A stretch of DNA of 64,000 nucleotides from Saturnia japonica (lineage: Eukaryota > Arthropoda > Insecta > Lepidoptera > Saturniidae): contig CM065322.1 of the NCBI GenBank assembly GCA_033032175.1, forward strand, positions 6,262,001-6,326,000, written 5' to 3'. Within the stretch, counting starts at the first letter, position 1; each line of letters starts with the position of its first letter. The notes beneath the pieces were generated by a model that saw only the letters and a list, made by a program, of their open reading frames with translations, had not been told where the DNA came from and did no database searches. This document shows positions 50,201 through 62,000 of the stretch, piece after piece. A program made the position numbers and the translations under genes.

Positions 50201-52450
50201 ATGGATGTTATGTTATTCTTGGGTATTGTATTTTTTACATTATGTTTAAATGTGTGTTTCATAAAAATATTATTATTAATTAATAATCTTTTTTCATTCA
50301 GGAATATTGTTGCTATTTACAACTTTTCAAATGTACGTGGCAGATAAAAATAAAGTGAGTTTACCTTTGTTATTATTAATTCATTATTTTTTATTATTCG
50401 CATCTAAGTGTACAGTGTATCTGTTAAAAATATACATAAAATAGGTAGGTTTAGAGTACAAAATTTAGTTTAGCACTTAAAATACTTACTGCTTCTATAC
50501 GTATTAAATTAATAGATTCAGTTGTTTGGGTTGAAATAGGGAGTTTTACACAACTGTATTCAGATACGTTTATGTATAATGTCATATAAGCTTTTTAGAT
50601 CTGTTATTTATAGGTATTACGGGTAAAATATGGCTAAATTCTAGCCCGTTAGAACTACAATAAGTGCGAGCAACAGAAGTTGGGTGTAACCTATTTGTTC
50701 ACGGCTAATACTAGGTCTAGCCTTCTTTATACTGGGTACAACGAGATGTAGTCAATCCCAAGTGGTTAAAGCTGTGGTTGGGTTAGGTTATATTTGACGT
50801 GTGGTAAGAAACAGTAGGAGACTGCCGCGTTGGCAGCCGGCGAGCACCAAATACTAATATTATTGAAACCTTTTCGATGATATATCTAAGTTTAACATTT
50901 AATTTTATATTATAGGTAATGTAAATATCATAGTAACCATTATCTTCCTGCCCAACTTCATTTTAGTTTCTTGGTTGTCTTTACAACATCGCGAATCTTA
51001 GTGCGACGACGGATCTCGACATTTCTCTCTCTATCTTATTGTTTGATGTTGAACATAAATTATTAATTTTATACTATAGGTAAATGAAATCGCGACTTTT
51101 TCATTAAAGGCTATTTATTACATTATAGTCTATTGTCTTTGTCGATCGTGTGTGTTAATTTATCATCTCAACTGAAACCTAAATTGATAAGTACAACTTT
51201 GTACATTATTTATACCTAAAGATAATATAATTTATTAACAATATCGTATTTATTACTATTGAAGATTAATACCATATTAGATGATTTTGTTTGAAGGTAA
51301 CATTTGAAATCTTGTATCATTTCAGATATGCTATGAATCCAAGACGTGCATCCACAACGCTGTTGAGAAATGTGGCGTGAACCGAGAGGGCGAAGTTCGT
51401 AGATTCCTCGATTCGTGTGATTTGCTTGAGTTTAATTGTCTAAATGAAGCTAGTATGTATAATTTTCTTCATCTAATAACGGAATCTGTTTGGAGTAAAA
51501 TCATTCATTGTCGTAATATTTGATAATACTAGCTGGCCTCGCAGATGTTGTTCTGCCCTTTCCCGAAGCGCCACCTATTGCATTCTGGGATAGCAGAAAA
51601 ACATTGTTCATGAAAAAACACTTAGTTATAAGTACTAAATTTCATGGTGATTTGGTAAATTGTTTCTAAATTTCCCTTTTTTTTTAAATGTTTGTCTGTC
51701 TGTCAGTTTGTTGCAGATAATCTCCGAAACGGTTGGGCTGATTTTGACGGGTTTCACATAGCAGACAGCTGATGTTAAGAGAAGTAACTTTGGCTACTAT
51801 CACTTTAGAAAAAGAATTAGGGTTACGTACAAATAAAAATCAAATTGCTAAAACGACAATTATGGGACTTTTAAATGGCTTACACTATATAAATCAAAAG
51901 AAATATATATCAAATTAATGTAGTACATTACTGTAGATTTTAAAGAGACCTATAAAAAATTTAGAAACCGCATAAATTCTATGTTTTAAGGATGACCCAC
52001 AATGAGCGTTTTTGATTTTTAAATATCCCGGCAACAAAATTCGCGCGTGTGCCTGCTCGACAACATTCTGTGGTCCAAGCGATGAAGCTGCGGGCATAGC
52101 TAGTAGCTAATAAAAATATAATAACAAAATTTTTCACAACACAACAGGGATACTTTTACTGATCTACTAAACAATAGCCTATTATAACTTAATACCTATA
52201 ACAGATTTAATAAAATGTTGCTTTCAATCAAAAAGACTTCAAATATGTTTCTCTTTCAGATTACATAAAGACTTCTCTAACAAAATGTCGTTCACTCCCT
52301 CCACTCTCCGATACTGATTCGAAGAGTCAACAACAAAGTGATTCCAAAGCAGAAAGTAGACAGAAGCAAAATTCTGATGAATGGGAACCAATTCTGGTCC
52401 ATAATAATTCAAAGGAGATTATTCAAGAAGAGCTATCATCTCACGAATAA
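50201..52450 (+). CDS. KL9: secreted Kazal-like cysteine-rich protein with polar tail
   Basis: Spliced model: 50201-50222, 50302-50354, 51326-51452, 52260-52450 (130 aa). Exon 1 is 22 nt (M-D-V-M-L-F-L, G|GTATTG); exon 2 adds ILLLFTTFQMYVADKNK and ends in phase 0 at AAA|GTGAGT. The cysteine exon follows TCATTTCAG and reads C-YESKT-C-IHNAVEK-C-GVNREGEV, then FLDS-C-DLLEFN-C, ending in phase 1 at A|GTATGT. The tail, after GTTTCTCTTTCAG, has one cysteine (TKCRSLPP) and is rich in Ser, Gln and Asp (SKSQQQSDSKAESRQK), ending acidic. AATAAA overlaps the stop codon (52446-52451). A second start exon lies at 49957. All four exons have good splice sites, making this one of the clearest members. Confidence 0.8.
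51530..52100. repeat. Dispersed repeat (family D), in KL9 last intron
   Basis: ATACTAGCTGGCCTCGCAGATG, CTCCGAAACGGTTGGGCTG, TGACCCACAATGAGCG and CATTCTGTGGTCC are shared with the other family D copies, in opposite internal order. Confidence 0.55.
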
Positions 52451-53090
52451 ATTATTTGAATATTTAATGATTTTATTCTTTAACTGTATTAATACATTCG
52501 CCTATATTGTTAAGTTTTAGCGATTCTATCAATCCTATTTTATAAAGTGTATTTAAAATTACGCGTGGTGGTCATGTGGTTAAGACCGGCGAAATACTTA
52601 AAGGCTGGTACTTTTCAAGGCAGTAGCATTCAGTTTGGAAAAGTATAGGTGTTGCTATTTTAAACGGGCACCTTGAAGACACTGTCAGAGGAGTTTCAAA
52701 TATTTCTAGAGAGGGTAGTACTGCAGCGAGGCCTGTATACTTATTAGTTTTCCCTTTCCCTGAATAAAATATGGGCTACATCAAACATGGGTATGCGTAT
52801 ATTTTAATAAACAACATTTCGTATCCAGTGATGGTTGTTAAAACCTAAAACAACAGAGGTTTCGAATAAACGGTCTCGATGTGATTTTAAATTTATTAGT
52901 TCAATTTCGTTTGATATAAAGATAAAATCGTGTGCACATTTAGTGAAATAATGTTTTCATCATCACTGAATTAAATGAACTTTTTGGTTTAATTTTATAT
53001 AACGTCTTATCGTTTAGCAAACAATAAATAAAATTACATTGACGTTATTTTTATGAATTTAGTAATGCCAGCGACAACCAAACATTAATT
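52451..53090. other. Intergenic stretch between KL9 and KL10
   Basis: No confident gene. A 14-codon signal-like frame at 52467-52508 (MILFFNCINTFAYI) ends in phase 0 at GTTAAG and could be an alternative first exon of KL10; it lies only 16 bases after the KL9 stop. Confidence 0.4.
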
Positions 53091-53094
53091 ATAT

Positions 53095-55968
53095 ATGTTT
53101 TATCTCAAATATTTATTAACATTTACTTATTTTTATCTAGGTAAGGGACTTGACTGGGTACACGATATTTTTTTAGTAATTCGTATTATATGACGTTTCT
53201 AATTAAAAAATTGTATGAAATATTAATATTGTTTTAAATTTTTCAGGATCGAAAAATACGGCGGAAGACCAATGATCAGAAACTCTCCGCTGTAGTAAAT
53301 GAGTACTGGTGTTGGCGTGCTAAATATTGCCAACATGTTGGCAAAGAAGTCTGCGCGAGAGATCGGCGACGTAATCAGTTACGAATGTTTTCATACGAAT
53401 GCAGTGTTTACAAGTTTAACTGTGATATGAACGCTGGTAAGAGGGTAAACAATCAAACTAACTAAGAAATTTACTATCCATCCCAACGGTCAACCCTGAC
53501 TACATTACAGACCGAAGGGGCAAGGATTCTTTGCAGTGCCGTAACTAGCCTTTTATGAGCCCGGTGAGAGCTTTTACAACTGCGCCCTTGAACATTTTTA
53601 ATATACCTATATTGTTTGTGGTCCTGGTCATTTCTGCAACCCTCCAGAGTCTTCGGCATTAATTATTTTACGTAATCCTTAAAAATCTAACAGTAGAAGA
53701 CAACGGGAAACTGTAGTTGAAAAAAAAACATTGGATCGAGATGTTTAGACTAGTTCTGGATAGCTCATGAACTCAAATGCTAATCTTGTGTAGATATGCT
53801 TATAGGCTTATATTATTATTATTCGCATAGATTATAGTACTTAAACTTAGGCTGTATAGAATGTTATCTGTAAAATATTATCTAAATGCAAAACTTCATC
53901 GAAATCGTTCATCGAAATCGTTGTAGCCGTTTCCGAGATACCAATTACACATATATACAAGAATTGCTCACTTAATATAGTAAGATTTACATTGTTTTTA
54001 TCGAGTACCAAGATAATTTAAAATCTTCTTACATAGTTTTTATTTGTTTGATCTAATAAAATATATTCCTTTTAGGAACTCCATAATAATATAAGACCTT
54101 TAAACGTAATTCAAATTGAAGCCTTCTGGATGGCGACAAATCTTATACAAGGTGTCCAGAAAGGGTATCGGGTATTTGTAAGTTCAATGAAACAAAAATT
54201 ATTTGTATGCAATAAAAAAGTTTATTGTTTATTATTGGCATATGAATTGGAGAATTATTTGGAAAAGATGATGTTATCCAAATGATGACCGTTACGTTGC
54301 TGGCACTCTTTTCAACGGAAACGAAGATTGGCGATAACACGTTGACACATAGCTATCGATATTGCTGCCATTTCTGACCTGATGTTTTGCTTTAACTGGG
54401 TTAGATTCGTCGGATTGTTTTGATAAACCTTACTTTTAAGGTATCCCCATGCAAAATAGTCAAGCGGGCTAAGGTCGGGGCTTCTGGGAGGCCAGTTGAT
54501 GTTACCCCTTCGCGAAATGACTTTATTAGGGAATAATTCGTTAACAACTTCCATTGAGTCATTTGAGGTATGGCAAGTGGCCCCATCTTGCTGGAACCAC
54601 GTTCTTGAGTTGAAACCTGCAAACTCCTGCAACTCTGGGACCAAAAAATTTCGCAACATATCGCAATAACGGTCACTATTCACATTAATTGCTCGGCCTC
54701 GTTGATCTTCATGAAAATAAGGACCAATTATGCCTTTAGCAGACATAGCGGCCCAAACAACGACCTTTGGGCTATGCAGGGGTCGTTCATGCTTTCGTCT
54801 CGGATTCTCCACTGCCCAGTACCGACAATTCTGCTTATTAACATGACCATTCAGGTGAAAATTTGCTTCGTCACGGAACAGTATGTTGTTAAAGTTGTTA
54901 AATCGCTGCAGCATTTCGTTCGCAAAATTCAGTCGATTAGCATAGTCCGTATCCTTCAATTCTTGAACCAATTGAATTTTATAGGCTTTTACATGTAAGT
55001 CTTTCTTTAAAATCGAATGTAAAGACGATTTTTTGATGTTCAACGCTTGGCTTCGCTTTCGGATGGATAAAGACGGATTTTGACGAACCGACGCCTCAAC
55101 TTCTTCAATTGTTTCTTCATCGCGAACTGAACGAGGACGACCAGAGTTTTGAATTTTAACTGTCGCACCTGTATTCTCGAACATCCTGATCCATTTCCTA
55201 ATGCTATCGTCACTTGGCGCGTGGCGTGTACGATATTCCACACGATAGAGACGTTGAGCAGTCACTATTGAATCACCATTACGATAATACGCTCGTACGC
55301 AAAATGCGCGATGCGTCCCCGAGTACTGTTCCATCGTGACTAAAACTCCACAAAATGGCGGACGCCACGAACCCCTCCCCGCACCCTTTAGACGCCCCGT
55401 TTCGAATATGGCGCGAAAACAAATACCCGATACCCTTTCTGGACACCTTGTATTGTTAACCCTACGTAACAAACCCTACAAACAAATGGCGAACGTATGG
55501 GCAAAAAGCAAAATAAAATTAAAGATAACAATACAAAAATAGAAGGGATAACACGAATAGTAATACTTAAATGAAATGTTAATAGGGTCGAATATAAAGA
55601 TTAGGTTTATTTATTATACCAGCAAACTCGGCCACGCTTTGCTGTGCTGTTTTGGAGTACACAGGGAACGTTGATGTGATCGATACTAAACTTTACAGGA
55701 TCACACGCATGGGTTAATATGAAAAATTGAATCAAAATTTCATTAAAATTGCACTCCAACCGTTTTGGAGTCCATATGGAACATACATTCAAACATCGAT
55801 TTTTATATTTAAGATAGTTAATAATGTGTACGGTTATGAACGTAGAAGAAAATACAAGTTGGAAATGAACCTATGTAAGGTTTTACGATACCATAAAATA
55901 CTTATTTATTTTCAGATTTCACAATAACAATTGATAAATATTGCAATAAACGTAAACGAAGGCATTAA
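53095..55968 (+). CDS. KL10: secreted Kazal-like protein, last intron invaded by a DD41D transposon
   Basis: Spliced model: 53095-53157, 53247-53436, 55916-55968 (101 aa). Exon 1 encodes MFYLKYLLTFTYFYLGKGLDW and ends in phase 0 at TGG|GTACAC. The cysteine exon has a basic lead (DRKIRRKTNDQK) then C-WRAKY-C-QHVGKEV-C-ARDRRRNQ and FSYE-C-SVYKFN-C, ending in phase 1 at G|GTAAGA. Ala replaces Gly after the third cysteine. The tail after TTATTTTCAG reads FTITIDKYCNKRKRRH, stop; it gives the sixth cysteine and a basic end. Between them lies a 2.5 kb intron with the transposon at 54148-55450. A nearer acceptor at 54075 would give only G-T-P then stop, without the sixth cysteine, so I prefer the distal exon. 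KL11 starts 124 bases beyond the stop. Confidence 0.68.
53855..53965. repeat. Interspersed repeat fragment (family G), in KL10 intron
   Basis: AAACTTCATCGAAATCG occurs twice in tandem, then GCCGTTTCCGAGATACCAATTAC, matching family G. Confidence 0.55.
54148..55450 (-). mobile_element. Complete DD41D Tc1/mariner-superfamily transposon
   Basis: The element is 1303 bp with perfect 31-base terminal inverted repeats beginning CAAGGTGTCCAGAAAGGGTA (54148-54178 and 55420-55450). It is flanked on both sides by TA, the usual target duplication of this superfamily. It carries one uninterrupted transposase gene on the minus strand. Perfect ends and an intact gene suggest a young, possibly active copy. 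It sits inside the last intron of KL10, in the opposite orientation. Confidence 0.92.
54312..55334 (-). CDS. DD41D transposase
   Basis: This 340-residue protein is the transposase of the surrounding element. The frame is open further upstream to 55472, past the terminal repeat, so I take the internal ATG at 55334 (MEQYSGTHRAF) as the start. An N-terminal helix-turn-helix region (CVRAYYRNGDSIVTAQRLYR, then DSIRKWIRMFENTG) and a second DNA-binding part with GRPRSVRDEET precede the catalytic domain. The catalytic aspartates are visible in FRDEANFHLNG, in FQQDGATCHTS and in SPDLSPLDYFAWGYL. Exactly 41 residues separate the second and third, which defines a DD41D enzyme, as opposed to DD34D mariner or DD34E Tc1. 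All three are present with no stop or frameshift, so the protein may be functional; it would act in the nucleus as a cut-and-paste transposase. Confidence 0.92.
   Translation of the reverse strand: MEQYSGTHRAFCVRAYYRNGDSIVTAQRLYRVEYRTRHAPSDDSIRKWIRMFENTGATVKIQNSGRPRSVRDEETIEEVEASVRQNPSLSIRKRSQALNIKKSSLHSILKKDLHVKAYKIQLVQELKDTDYANRLNFANEMLQRFNNFNNILFRDEANFHLNGHVNKQNCRYWAVENPRRKHERPLHSPKVVVWAAMSAKGIIGPYFHEDQRGRAINVNSDRYCDMLRNFLVPELQEFAGFNSRTWFQQDGATCHTSNDSMEVVNELFPNKVISRRGNINWPPRSPDLSPLDYFAWGYLKSKVYQNNPTNLTQLKQNIRSEMAAISIAMCQRVIANLRFR
55455..55910. other. Intron remainder of KL10
   Basis: No gene supported. Short frames on both strands have no recognisable protein feature. Confidence 0.4.
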
Positions 55969-56092
55969 ATCGAATTTACGTAAGCTTGTCAAATGTATTG
56001 AAGCATGATTGTTTACTCTGTATGCCAATTTAATTAAAAAAACTTTCAATTGAAAAAAAACTTACTCTAAATTTAAAAAACAATTAAATATC

Positions 56093-59000
56093 ATGAAATA
56101 TCATAGTTACCTAAGTATTATATTAAGTAAATATTATTTTTCTTACATATCTATATGTAAGTATACGTATCGAATAACTACTCTATGATTTAAATTTAAT
56201 AATTTTTTAATGTTTTAGTTTTAGTAAAACTAATAAGTTTAATAGGAAGCAGTAAACCTGTGAGTATTATTTGAATAATTTTCTGGAGTTTAACAAATTA
56301 TTAGTACTTGATTATTTTTTCTAGCCTATGATTGATGATGTAAAAAAGTTAAAAATAATGTAATACTAGCATTTCATTGAAATATATTAAATATGACTAA
56401 ACAGATACGTATTAACAATTTTTTGTGTTACTTATAAATTAGGAAGGTATTGTCTATAAGGAAAGAAGAAGTTACTGTACCAGAATTATTTCATACCAAT
56501 TATGGTTTAATGTTTGGATATCGCTTTGAATGTCGTAGGTCTCTGACTATGAATCATATTATAAATAGGGCATTTTGAAAACGATCATCGGGCTTGCTAC
56601 AACCCGAAACCCGTTAAGTTAAGTTTAATGTGTATAATCAAGCATCTACAGATGCTTCAACAGTAGAACTTGAGAACTATTTCCCTTAGGGCTTGTGTAG
56701 ACGGCACCGCGGACGCGCCGCTGCCGCTCCGCCACTAAACCGCCTCGGCGCCGCTTGATTTGTCTATCATTGTACATTTTTAGTAATTATGAAATTAACG
56801 TTTTATGTGGTAAAAGTACAATGAAAAAAATATTATGAAATTATACATTTAATCTATCGAAGTATGTACCATTATTATCTATGAACTTTCGCCATTTTAA
56901 AAGTACATAGTTCATTGATTCTATTGCTGAAAAAATTGTGGGATCATGAATCAATAAAATCTTTGAAGGCAGTTTGGACAGCCTCATCGGAATTGAATTT
57001 ATTTTCCTTGCAAGAAATTGTTCAAAATCCGAAAGAAGTGGTAATCTGTTGGAGCAATTTCCGGGGAATATGGTGGGTTTCGGAGACATTCCAACCGCAG
57101 TTCCTCTAATTTAGCGACCGTCCGTCGTAAAGTATGGGATCTAGCGTTGTTCTGAAGCAGCAGTGGGGTTAAGATATTGACCAGTCTCGGTTGTTTAACG
57201 GCTAGCTTTTCCACCATGGTTTGCAATTGTTAACAATACAGATCTGCCGTTATCGTTTGGACAGATCTTACGAAGCTGTAGTGTATGACACCAGCACTGG
57301 TCCACCAAACACTTACCAGTACCTTTTTCTGAGACGACTTTCGCTTAGGACAGGATTTGGCTGGTTCTCCTGGGTTCAATTACTGTGATGAGCGTTTCCG
57401 ATTATCGTAAAGGATCCATTTTTCGTCACAAGTAACAATACGATTCAAAATTCCCTCGTTATTGTGACGGTTGAGTAATGTAATGCAGAACTCAATAGGT
57501 GTTTGTTGGCGTGCTTCAGTTAATTCATGATGTACCCATTTCTCGAGCTTTTTCACTTTCCCTGTTTGTTTCAAGTGAATTAATTTTTTTTATCACTCAC
57601 ACCGAAGCCTGCTGCTAACTCTGATGTGGTTTGCGAATAATCCGCTTCAACGATCACCTTTAATTCTTCATTTTCAACTAGGGTCCCCGGCCGACCACGG
57701 GGTTTGTTTTGTAGGTCAAAATATCCAGAACTAAAACGTCGGAACCAAAAACGTACCGTGTTTTCTTTTACAGTAGCTTTCCCATACACAACAATAATCT
57801 TTTGAGCTGATTCTGCAGCGTTGATGCCACAATGGAACTTATATTCGTAAATAAGGCGATATTTTAAATTTTCTATTTAGTGAAAAGATCGATGTCAAAG
57901 AAAAATAAAATGGTGCGAAACAAATACATCACTAAATTCGGAACACAAATACACACGACTAAATTTGGAATAAATTTGAATTCGGAATTTCTAACCAGAC
58001 GCCAGATATTTGAGATCAAAGTGACCAGTTCAACAAAACGCCAATTTCATAATGTAAGGACCTAATAAATTGCCACGAACATCATACGTGTACGCATAAT
58101 GAATATGATGAATTTAACTAAAAAAAGGAGGTAGTGTTTGCATACGATATGTAAAGAAATGGCTAAATAAAAGTAAGAAATCAAATAGACGCACATGGGT
58201 TCAACCTATTTAGATGCAAAAAGAACAAATGACACTGTGGATTCCATACACTTTATTAAGATCTACGAAAAGATGAGTGTAAGTTTTGTGATTATCTTTG
58301 GAGGAATATATAAACACTAATACTTTTTTAGTTACACTCAACATGTTCATTATTCCTCATCATCATCATCATCATTTCAGCCGCAGGACGTCCACTGCTG
58401 AACATAGGCCTCCCCCATAGATCTCCAGAGCGACCGATCTTATGCGGCCTGCACCCAACGGCTCCCAGCGACCTTTATTATGTCGTCTTTCCATCTAGTG
58501 GAGGGCCGTCCTACGCTGCGCTTTCCGGTGCGTGGTCTCCACTCGAGAACCTTTCTGCCCCAATGGCCGTCAGTTCTCCGAACTATGTGCCCCGCCCACT
58601 GCCACTTCAACTTGCTAATCCTTTTGGCTATGTCGGTTACCTTAGTTTGTCTATGGATCTCCTCATTTCTGATTCGATCTCGTGGAGAAACACCAAGCAT
58701 AGTCCATAGCTCGCTGAGCGACCTTGAGCTTTCTTATGAGGCCCACAGTAAGCGACCACGTCTCTGTGCCGTATGCCATCGCTGACAACACACACTGGTC
58801 ACACTTTCGTCTTGAGGCACTGAGGTATTTTGGACGAGAAGACGTCGCGCAGTTTCGCGAACGCTGCCCAGCCGAGTTGGATTCGTCGACTGACCTCTTT
58901 TTCAAAGTTGGACCTACCTAACTGGACTGTTTGTCCCAGGTAGGCATATTCTTCAACAATTTCTAGACAAGAGTTCCCAACTGATACTGAGGGTGGGCAC

Positions 59001-62000
59001 CACATGGATATTCGACATGATTTTCGTCTTGTCCATGTTCATTTTAAGGCCCACCTGTTGAGAAACTTTGTCGAGGCCATCGAGCATTGTGCCAAGATCT
59101 TCCAGCGATTCTGCCATGACTACGATGTCGTCAGCAAATCGAAGGTGAGTGATGTACCCGCCATTGACATTGATGCCGAGTCCTTCCCATTCCAGGAGCT
59201 TGAAGGCGTCCTCTAGAGCGGCGGTAAAGAGTTTCGGAGATATTACGTCTCCCTGTTTAGCCTCTTCTCAAAGAAGTTGCCTTCGTGCACTGCTCCTGTA
59301 CTCGGGCCGACATGGTGGCGTTTCCTACACGTATAATTTTCGTGGCTAGCAATGTATTAAGAAAAAATTTAATAAATTTGATTAAGTCATAGTATAAAAC
59401 AAATCAATGAATGTACATTATTGTAAAAAAAGCGTGGGGTGCATAGTCGTCAATAATTATAAACCATCTTCCATTGACAGATTTTAGTCTATAGAAGGAA
59501 ATTCATCACTTCGATAATATAATACTCTTAAAAAGTCACTTTGATCCCCCAGCGCTTGTGTTTTACAATAATGTACATTCATTTTTTTGTTACACTGTAC
59601 TTAATCAAAATTTATATAAATTTATATTTTGCTGGTTTTTTAGTTGGATTTTTGTATGAAAGCGTGTTTAGTTTATAGTTTTTTTAACTATTATATTATT
59701 TTTCATTTTTTAGAAATATTTTTAACCTATAAATTATTTAGTTCGATTTGCTAACTATCAACCGCCCTTAATATGTACAAATGTGTTCCGATTGTATCTT
59801 GGTTAAGAACACATATTCAAAGATTTCTATGATGCCAATATAAACAGCGAGACACATAGAGGTGCAACCTTATTGACGTGAAAACGTCTTATAAATTGGT
59901 TTGCCGGGTGACACTTCAAGAAACTGCGTTACGCTCCGCTCACGTTATGCGCTCACAATGAGAGCGAGTGAGAGGCACGCGTCCCTTCCACTCGGGCATG
60001 GTTAGCCCGCCTAAGAGCGAGAGAGACAGACATAAAGTCGTTGTCACGTAAAACTTTCGCCCGTATACCGACTTTACAGGCAACCAATTTTTTTTACATA
60101 TACAGTCAGTCACATTAATGCTTGAGTATGGAATTTTCAATCCGTAATCACTTTACATAATATTATAATATCATAGGAGCGAATCTATTGGCGGCACTGA
60201 GAATGAGGATGAGTGTGAATTTCCACTCCGTGACTGATTGTAGATTTTATGGTTTATCTCGTAATCGAATCATTTCATTCAATGCTTCACTGTTACATGG
60301 AGTTCTTCCTGTTAATTTTGAGCAATCAAGTTCTTCAATTCGTATACCGTCCAAGGATCTTCCACGACTAAGTGCCACATAAGCTTGTCCAGCAGCAAAC
60401 AATCGCGGACCCAAATAAATGACTGCATGATGAACTGTACAACCTTGCATGCCCGAAAGAGTAAGTGTGGAATTGCACCCATGCTAAGTTCGCGCACTAG
60501 CTCTATCTCTCTTACTCGCATGCAAAGAATGCGGAAAGAAATTAATTAATCCTGGCGAATCTAAATAGGATAATCGGATGCTTTGATCGGATTATTGCAT
60601 TGTCATCGACTTTTGACAAGTGTGCAAAGTTTGAATTAAATCTGATCATACAAAGTAGGACAAAATCGAGCTCAAAGGAGTCGGTTACATACATACATAC
60701 ATACAGGTGAAGCTAATAAAAGCGTGTTAAAAAGGTACAGTGATGTAGCAATCATGCGGCGGCGGCACGGTGGCGGAACGGTGTCGGAGTGGTGTCGGAG
60801 CGGTAGCGGTACGGTGGCGGCGCGTTGTCAGAGCGGTGGCGGTACGGTGTCGGAACGGTGTCGGAGTGGTGTCGGAGCGGTGGCGGTACGGTGGAGGCGC
60901 GGTGGCGGTACGGTGGCGGCGCGGTGGCGGCACGGTGTCGGAGCGGTGTCGGAGCGGTGGCGGTACGGTGGCGGCGCGGTGGCGGTACGGTGGCGACGCC
61001 GTCTACACGAACCTTTGCCTATTCACAATAAAAGATAATTTCAAAATTCAAACACCGCTGTAACAAGATGGTGGCTCCTTTGCTAGGACTAACACAGGAG
61101 TTTTTGTCGCAGCTCAAAATGTATGTTTCAAATTATCATTTAATAAATCCACTTAGATTAAGATCTCGCCATACTCCACCAGTCAGTCTCTTTATTATGA
61201 TGTGTTGTGGTCAATGATGCAATGATGGCTCAGTGGTAGCGTGTACAGATATCGAACCGATCGACGTGAGTTCGAATCCCTGCAATGAGTCTGAGCTTTG
61301 GGTGAAGGAAAACATCGTGATGAAACCATAGCATTAGCCTGGTAGTTTGGAATTTTTCACACACAATCACACATCAAGTTAAAAATCTATCGCCAAGCAC
61401 CAATTATAGTTGTCTATTGGCAGCTGCACTAAAGAGCCAGTCTCCCACTAGGCGTGTTGTCACCGTGAACTACCTTGTCACTTAAGATTTTTGGCCACAA
61501 CGATGAACTTATATACGATAAAAAAGTGTGGTAAATGTATATGATTTAAAAAAAATTCTATATGATTCATTATCATCTGTATTTGAGGAGAGCTTAAATA
61601 TTGTGGTATTCTAAACACTGTATTGTCTATGCACGAACAGACCTATGAAGAATAATTATTCTATCTTCTCTATTTCCAGTCTAGTAACTTACAAGAGCTG
61701 TTCACAAAGTACCATTGCTATAAATTAAAATCATGTAATATGAAAAAAGCGCCTAAAGTGTGTGGTTTTGACGAGCATGCAACAAAGCTAGCTGTTTTTG
61801 AGAATCAGTGTATATTGCATAAAGCGAACTGTAACGGCTTTGGAAGTAAGATTTTTGTCTTTTAATTAAGCCCGGTAGTCTTAGTAAAACATCGATTTTT
61901 TTTACAATCCATAGTAATCGATTCTTAACATAATAACATAATATATGACATATTATATTATGTCAGTTAGTCCTCGAAGACGACAGCAAAAAAAGTTCGT

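Noticed and set aside
54076..54086. Alternative short last exon for KL10 (G-T-P, stop)
   Set aside because: Splice-compatible, but it lacks the sixth cysteine present in every other tail; the exon at 55916 fits better.
55335..55472. Upstream extension of the DD41D transposase frame
   Set aside because: The extension passes through the terminal inverted repeat into flanking DNA; the internal ATG at 55334 gives the family-like start.
55336..55542. Plus-strand frame at the right end of the DD41D element
   Set aside because: It runs across the terminal repeat and antisense to the transposase start, so it is a shadow.
60724..61063. Several overlapping Arg/Gly/Trp-rich open frames on both strands
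   Set aside because: All come from the G-rich minisatellite, where stop codons rarely form; no single frame is favoured.
61235..61295. Possible tRNA gene on the plus strand
   Set aside because: A and B boxes belong to a SINE with shared body and truncated copies; acceptor stem pairing is not visible.
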